34,718 bases of DNA from the NCBI RefSeq assembly GCF_035271705.1, contig NZ_DATERI010000173.1, positions 1 to 34,718 on the forward strand, written 5' to 3'. Below are positions 32,111 to 34,718 of the stretch, one piece after another. The stretch comes from Buttiauxella sp035271705. Its GTDB lineage: Bacteria; Pseudomonadota; Gammaproteobacteria; Enterobacterales; Enterobacteriaceae. Positions within the stretch are counted from its first letter, which is position 1, and each line of letters begins with the position of its first letter. The notes under the pieces are model-generated. The model worked only from the letters and a program-made list of their open reading frames with translations, made no database searches and was not told the DNA's origin. A program made the translations under genes and the position numbers.

Positions 32111-32234
32111 ATACCCGTCATACTTCAAGCTGCCTCTTGTTGGCCGCGTTCACGCACCCGAATCACTGACATATGTAAGCCGATCGGGACTTGTTCACTT
32201 GCCGCCGCGATGCAGCTCGAATTATTTCGGGTAT
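32111..32234. repeat. ERIC element (full length, 124 bp) after fldA
   Basis: Ends ATACCCGTCATACTTCAAGC and GCTCGAATTATTTCGGGTAT, with a diverged core around ACATATGTAAGCCGATCGGG. It starts 4 nt after the fldA stop on the transcribed strand, between fldA and fur. Confidence 0.9.
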
Positions 32235-32238
32235 AGGA

Positions 32239-32769
32239 TCAGGCGTTGAGAATATCAGCCAGGTTCAGTTCTTCTGAAACCTGCTTAACCCACTGTTGAA
32301 CACGCTGTGCAGTCAGTTCAGGCTGACGATCTTCATCAATCGCCAGACCAACAAAGTGATCGTCGTCAGCCAGACCTTTAGAGGCTTCAAAATGGTAGCC
32401 AGCAGTTGGCCAGTGACCCACGATTGCAGCACCACGTGGTTCAATGATGTCGCGGATAGTGCCTAATGCGTCACAGAAGTATTCTGCGTAGTCTTCCTGG
32501 TCGCCACAGCCGAATACAGCTACCAGTTTACCATTGAAATCAACATCTTCCAGAGTCGGGAAGAAATCATCCCAGTCACACTGCGCTTCACCGTAATACC
32601 ACGTTGGAATGCCGAGAAGCAGAATATCGAAGCCTTCCAGGTCTTCTTTGCTGCTCTTAGCAATGTCATGCACCTCAGCAACGTCTTTGCCGAGCTGTTT
32701 TTGAATCATCTTCGCGATATTTTCGGTGTTACCAGTGTCGCTGCCGAAAAAAATGCCTACGATTGCCAT
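32239..32769 (-). CDS. fldA: FldA, flavodoxin 1
   Basis: FMN-binding electron carrier serving pyruvate-formate lyase activation, methionine synthase, ribonucleotide reductase and isoprenoid enzymes. 176 residues, as in E. coli, and nearly identical to it. The FMN phosphate loop GSDTGNTENIAK is at residues 9-20; the isoalloxazine loops are IPTWYYGEAQ and FGCGDQEDYAEY. The ATG at 32769 fits the conserved MAIVGIFFG start; a longer frame to 32832 was rejected. It lies between ybfE and fur, all leftward. Confidence 0.97.
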   Translation of the reverse strand: MAIVGIFFGSDTGNTENIAKMIQKQLGKDVAEVHDIAKSSKEDLEGFDILLLGIPTWYYGEAQCDWDDFFPTLEDVDFNGKLVAVFGCGDQEDYAEYFCDALGTIRDIIEPRGAAIVGHWPTAGYHFEASKGLADDDHFVGLAIDEDRQPELTAQRVQQWVKQVSEELNLADILNA

Positions 32770-32909
32770 GAGTAAAATAACCTCTTGAAACTTAATGGTA
32801 TGGTGGCTGCTATTTGGCCACAGATAGGGCAATCATAGCAGAACACATTACGGTGCGGAAACTGCTATCGCCCTGTTGTGCACAGACTGCAACATCGTAT
32901 TCCGGGCTT

Positions 32910-32968
32910 ATACCCGTAATCCTTCAAGCTGCAGCTAACACCCCTGCAACTCGAATGCTAACGGGTAT
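32910..32968. repeat. Short (59-bp) ERIC-type repeat after ybfE
   Basis: Ends ATACCCGTAATCCTTCAAGC and CTCGAATGCTAACGGGTAT. Its middle, GCAGCTAACACCCC, is the reverse complement of the middle of the 59-bp copy at 24314 with one change, so it is the same short type in opposite orientation. It starts 20 nt after the ybfE stop. Confidence 0.88.
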
Positions 32969-32988
32969 GGGTATAAACAGCCTTTTAA

Positions 32989-33270
32989 CTAACTGAGATG
33001 CTGCTTCAGTTGCGCGAGTAGAATCTCTTCAATCAACTCACTACGACTGATATTGCGCGCTTCAGCCAGATGATTAAGTGCATCTACTGCTTCATTATTG
33101 AGCTTTAGCTCCACTCGCTTCAGGCCGCGTACTTTATCGCGCTTGAGCTGGTTGCGTTTATTGATACGCAGTTGCTCATCACGCGTGAGCGGATTGGTTT
33201 TCGGTCGCCCGGGGCGACGCTCGTCCGCGAACAGATCTAATGTAGTACGGTCCGTTTGTTCTTTTGCCAT
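32989..33270 (-). CDS. ybfE: YbfE, LexA-regulated protein of unknown function
   Basis: 93 residues from the ATG at 33270, against about 97 in E. coli. The N-terminal part is basic, with RRPGRPKTNPL, an AT-hook-like GRP core. The C-terminal part is ribbon-helix-helix-like (VELKLNNEAVDALNHLAEARN then SRSELIEEILLAQL), suggesting DNA binding, although no function is established. The start was chosen by the conserved MAKEQTDRTTLDLF; a frame to 33303 adds residues with no support. A CTG-N10-CAG LexA-type site lies 11 bp upstream. Followed by a short ERIC and fldA. Confidence 0.9.
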   Translation of the reverse strand: MAKEQTDRTTLDLFADERRPGRPKTNPLTRDEQLRINKRNQLKRDKVRGLKRVELKLNNEAVDALNHLAEARNISRSELIEEILLAQLKQHLS

Positions 33271-33280
33271 GATTAGACTA

Positions 33281-33296
33281 CTGACAGGGAATTCAG
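33281..33296. promoter_or_regulatory. Candidate LexA box upstream of ybfE
   Basis: CTGACAGGGAATTCAG has the CTG-N10-CAG frame of a LexA box with TA before it, though the inner bases depart from the CTGT(AT)4ACAG ideal. It is 11 bp upstream of the ybfE ATG. E. coli ybfE is reported to be SOS-regulated, which supports it. Confidence 0.5.
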
Positions 33297-33406
33297 GTGG
33301 CACGGAGCGGGGGTGCTCTGGCGCATTTTAGCGCGCAATCATACATCAGCATGGCTTTCGCGCCAACGCGTTAGCCGCATCTGGCGGCCAGTCGGTTTGT
33401 TTTTAA

Positions 33407-34183
33407 TCAGTTTGCCGCTGTTGTGTCGATAAAACGATGGATTGCGCGCAAAACAGCATCAGGTTTTTCGGCGTGAACCCAGTGTCCGGCACCAGCAACC
33501 ACATGAGCGCGAGCCTGTGGGAACTGCGCAAGCAGTGTTTCGCGGTGCGATTCGTCAACATAAGGAGACGCGCCACCCCGGATAAACAGTGCCGGTTCAT
33601 TCCATGTCGGGATAGTTTGCCAACCCACAATATTCTCGTACTGCTCCCACAATACCGGAACATTAAACTTCCATTCCCCATCGGCAAATGACTTCAGCAA
33701 GAACTGGATGACCCCTTCTTCATTAAGGTACTGGCGCATCACAGTCGCGGCTTGCTGGCGGGTTTTCACCTCAGCGGTGGTAACGGCATTAATGGCCGAG
33801 AAAATTTCATCATGGCGGCGAACTTGATAATCCACAGGAGCAATGTCAATCAGCACCAATTTATCGATGCGCTCAGGCGCAATAGCCGTCAATGCCATCG
33901 CAACTTTTCCACCCATGGAATGGCCAATAATTATCGCTTTCTCAAAGCCATATTCATCAAGCGTTTCAACCACGTCTTGTGCCATCACGGCATAGTTCAT
34001 CTCAGGGCTACGTGGAGATAATCCGTGATTACGAAGATCGATTTGCAGCAAAGAGTGTTCTTGCCCAAGGTCGCGGGCCAGCACACCCAGGTTATCAAGG
34101 CTACCAAAAAGACCATGGATCAGGACGATGGGGGAATGACGAGTCGATTGTTGCGCAGTTTGCAGGCGAGCATTCAATTTCAT
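33407..34183 (-). CDS. ybfF: YbfF, alpha/beta-hydrolase esterase
   Basis: Cytoplasmic acyl esterase of 258 residues (254 in E. coli), with known activity on short acyl esters and acyl-CoA-type substrates; the physiological substrate is unclear. The oxyanion region is VLIHGLFGSLDNLG, the nucleophile elbow IIGHSMGGKVAM (catalytic Ser), and the catalytic His is in VAGAGHWVHAEKPDAV. It is divergent from seqA, with an ERIC between. Confidence 0.95.
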   Translation of the reverse strand: MKLNARLQTAQQSTRHSPIVLIHGLFGSLDNLGVLARDLGQEHSLLQIDLRNHGLSPRSPEMNYAVMAQDVVETLDEYGFEKAIIIGHSMGGKVAMALTAIAPERIDKLVLIDIAPVDYQVRRHDEIFSAINAVTTAEVKTRQQAATVMRQYLNEEGVIQFLLKSFADGEWKFNVPVLWEQYENIVGWQTIPTWNEPALFIRGGASPYVDESHRETLLAQFPQARAHVVAGAGHWVHAEKPDAVLRAIHRFIDTTAAN

Positions 34184-34262
34184 GGCAAAGTTCTTTTTTT
34201 TTACTTCGTGTGGTTAGGGTATCATAACGGCATTCTGCCTTAGTGCCGCAAATTTCCAGTTA

Positions 34263-34387
34263 ATACCTGTCATACTTCAAGTTGCATTTGTGTTGGCTTT
34301 ACTCGCTCACCCCAGTCACTTACTCAAGTAAGCCCCTGGGGGTTCACTGCGTCGCCGCCGTCCTGCAACTCGAATGAATTAAGGTAT
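34263..34387. repeat. ERIC element (full length, 125 bp) between ybfF and seqA
   Basis: The most canonical copy here: it holds CGCTCACCCCAGTCACTTAC, the complement of the well-known ERIC2 core, and ends in ATACCTGTCATACTTCAAG and CTCGAATGAATTAAGGTAT. It lies upstream of both divergent genes, about 40 bp from the seqA -35 box. Confidence 0.95.
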
Positions 34388-34430
34388 AGTCTGACTTTGT
34401 GGTGTGAAAAAAGTTTGGCGCTACCCGAGG

Positions 34431-34459
34431 TTGGGATTTGTACACTTTATACATATAAT
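34431..34459 (+). promoter_or_regulatory. Sigma70 promoter of seqA
   Basis: TTGGGA (34431-34436), a 17-bp spacer and a perfect TATAAT (34454-34459), about 40 bp before the ATG. A 9-bp inverted repeat (34430-34438 with 34457-34465) spans both boxes exactly. Confidence 0.8.
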
Positions 34460-34501
34460 CCCAACAACTTGAATTCAGAAAAGATACCGCACCGGATTAA
34501 G

Positions 34502-34718
34502 ATGAAAACAATTGAAGTTGATGACGAGCTCTATCGCTATATTGCCAGCCACACGCAGCACATTGGTGAAAGCGCCTCAGATATTTTGCGCCGCATGTTG
34601 AAGTTCACCGCCGGACAGAGCGCACCCGCTGCGCCCGCCGCTGGTGCATCAATGAAAGAAGCGCAACCTGCCAGCCGTGAAGCGCGTCCTCAGGATCGCG
34701 TCCGTGCGGTACGTGAGC
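34502..34718 (+). CDS. seqA: SeqA, negative modulator of replication initiation (5' part, cut by window edge)
   Basis: SeqA binds hemimethylated GATC clusters, sequesters oriC and organises new DNA. The first 72 codons are visible. The N-terminal oligomerisation domain (MKTIEVDDELYRYIASHTQH, then IGESASDILRRMLKF) is followed by an Ala/Pro-rich linker (residues about 38-60) that leads to the DNA-binding domain outside the window. The ATG at 34502 is the conserved start. Confidence 0.95.
   Translation, partial: MKTIEVDDELYRYIASHTQHIGESASDILRRMLKFTAGQSAPAAPAAGASMKEAQPASREARPQDRVRAVRE

Overview
The window is an ordinary, gene-dense enterobacterial chromosome segment, close in gene content and order to Escherichia/Salmonella/Klebsiella-type Enterobacteriaceae. 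Nearly every protein aligns end to end with a well-known enterobacterial housekeeping protein. Five ERIC-type repeats, typical of this group, lie between genes. The 3' half of cobD at the left edge, convergent with nadD, is the Salmonella-like arrangement and is absent from E. coli K-12. I cannot name the species. I see no prophage, insertion sequence, CRISPR array or other large mobile island, and no obviously new multi-gene system. The novelty is in small things: an orphan TRAP-type binding protein, repeats placed directly after stop codons, a NagE with an unusual membrane domain, and candidate regulatory structures. Layout, left to right. 1-5441: cobD 3' part (+), then the leftward run leuS-lptE-holA-nadD (tRNA charging, LPS export, replication, NAD synthesis), tightly packed with ATGA-type overlaps. 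5693-7246: ybeL and an orphan dctP-like gene, both rightward and 24 bp apart. E. coli has an unrelated gene block here. 7303-10681: the glutamate/aspartate ABC transporter gltIJKL (leftward). Its gltI-gltJ gap holds a probable SroC-type 3'UTR sRNA with terminator plus an ERIC, and the gltI leader holds the C/A-rich element expected to bind GcvB. 11168-15220: the ybeZ-ybeY-ybeX-lnt operon (leftward), with a possible heat-shock promoter. 15447-18185: miaB (-) and ubiF (+), divergent. 18303-18887: a six-tRNA operon (Met, Leu, Gln, Gln, Met, Gln) read leftward from a clear sigma70 promoter, ending at a terminator shared with ubiF. 19139-20803: asnB. 21118-25183: nagB-nagA-nagC-nagD, divergent from nagE (25518-27542) across a NagC/CRP control region. 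27739-29406: glnS. 29869-31266: chiP, with two NagC-like palindromes, a leader uORF candidate and a ChiX pairing site. Its usual partner chiQ is missing. 31380-34183: fur, fldA, ybfE and ybfF, all leftward. 34502 to the end: the 5' part of seqA, behind a strong promoter that lies inside an inverted repeat. Functional links: chiP imports chitosugars, nagE imports GlcNAc, and nagA/nagB feed it to glycolysis under the repressor NagC, whose inducer is GlcNAc-6-P. Three Gln tRNA genes and glnS, which charges them, share the window. gltIJKL and asnB are nitrogen/amino-acid functions. fur and fldA link iron control to flavodoxin. I ran no database searches; comparisons with E. coli and Salmonella are from memory.
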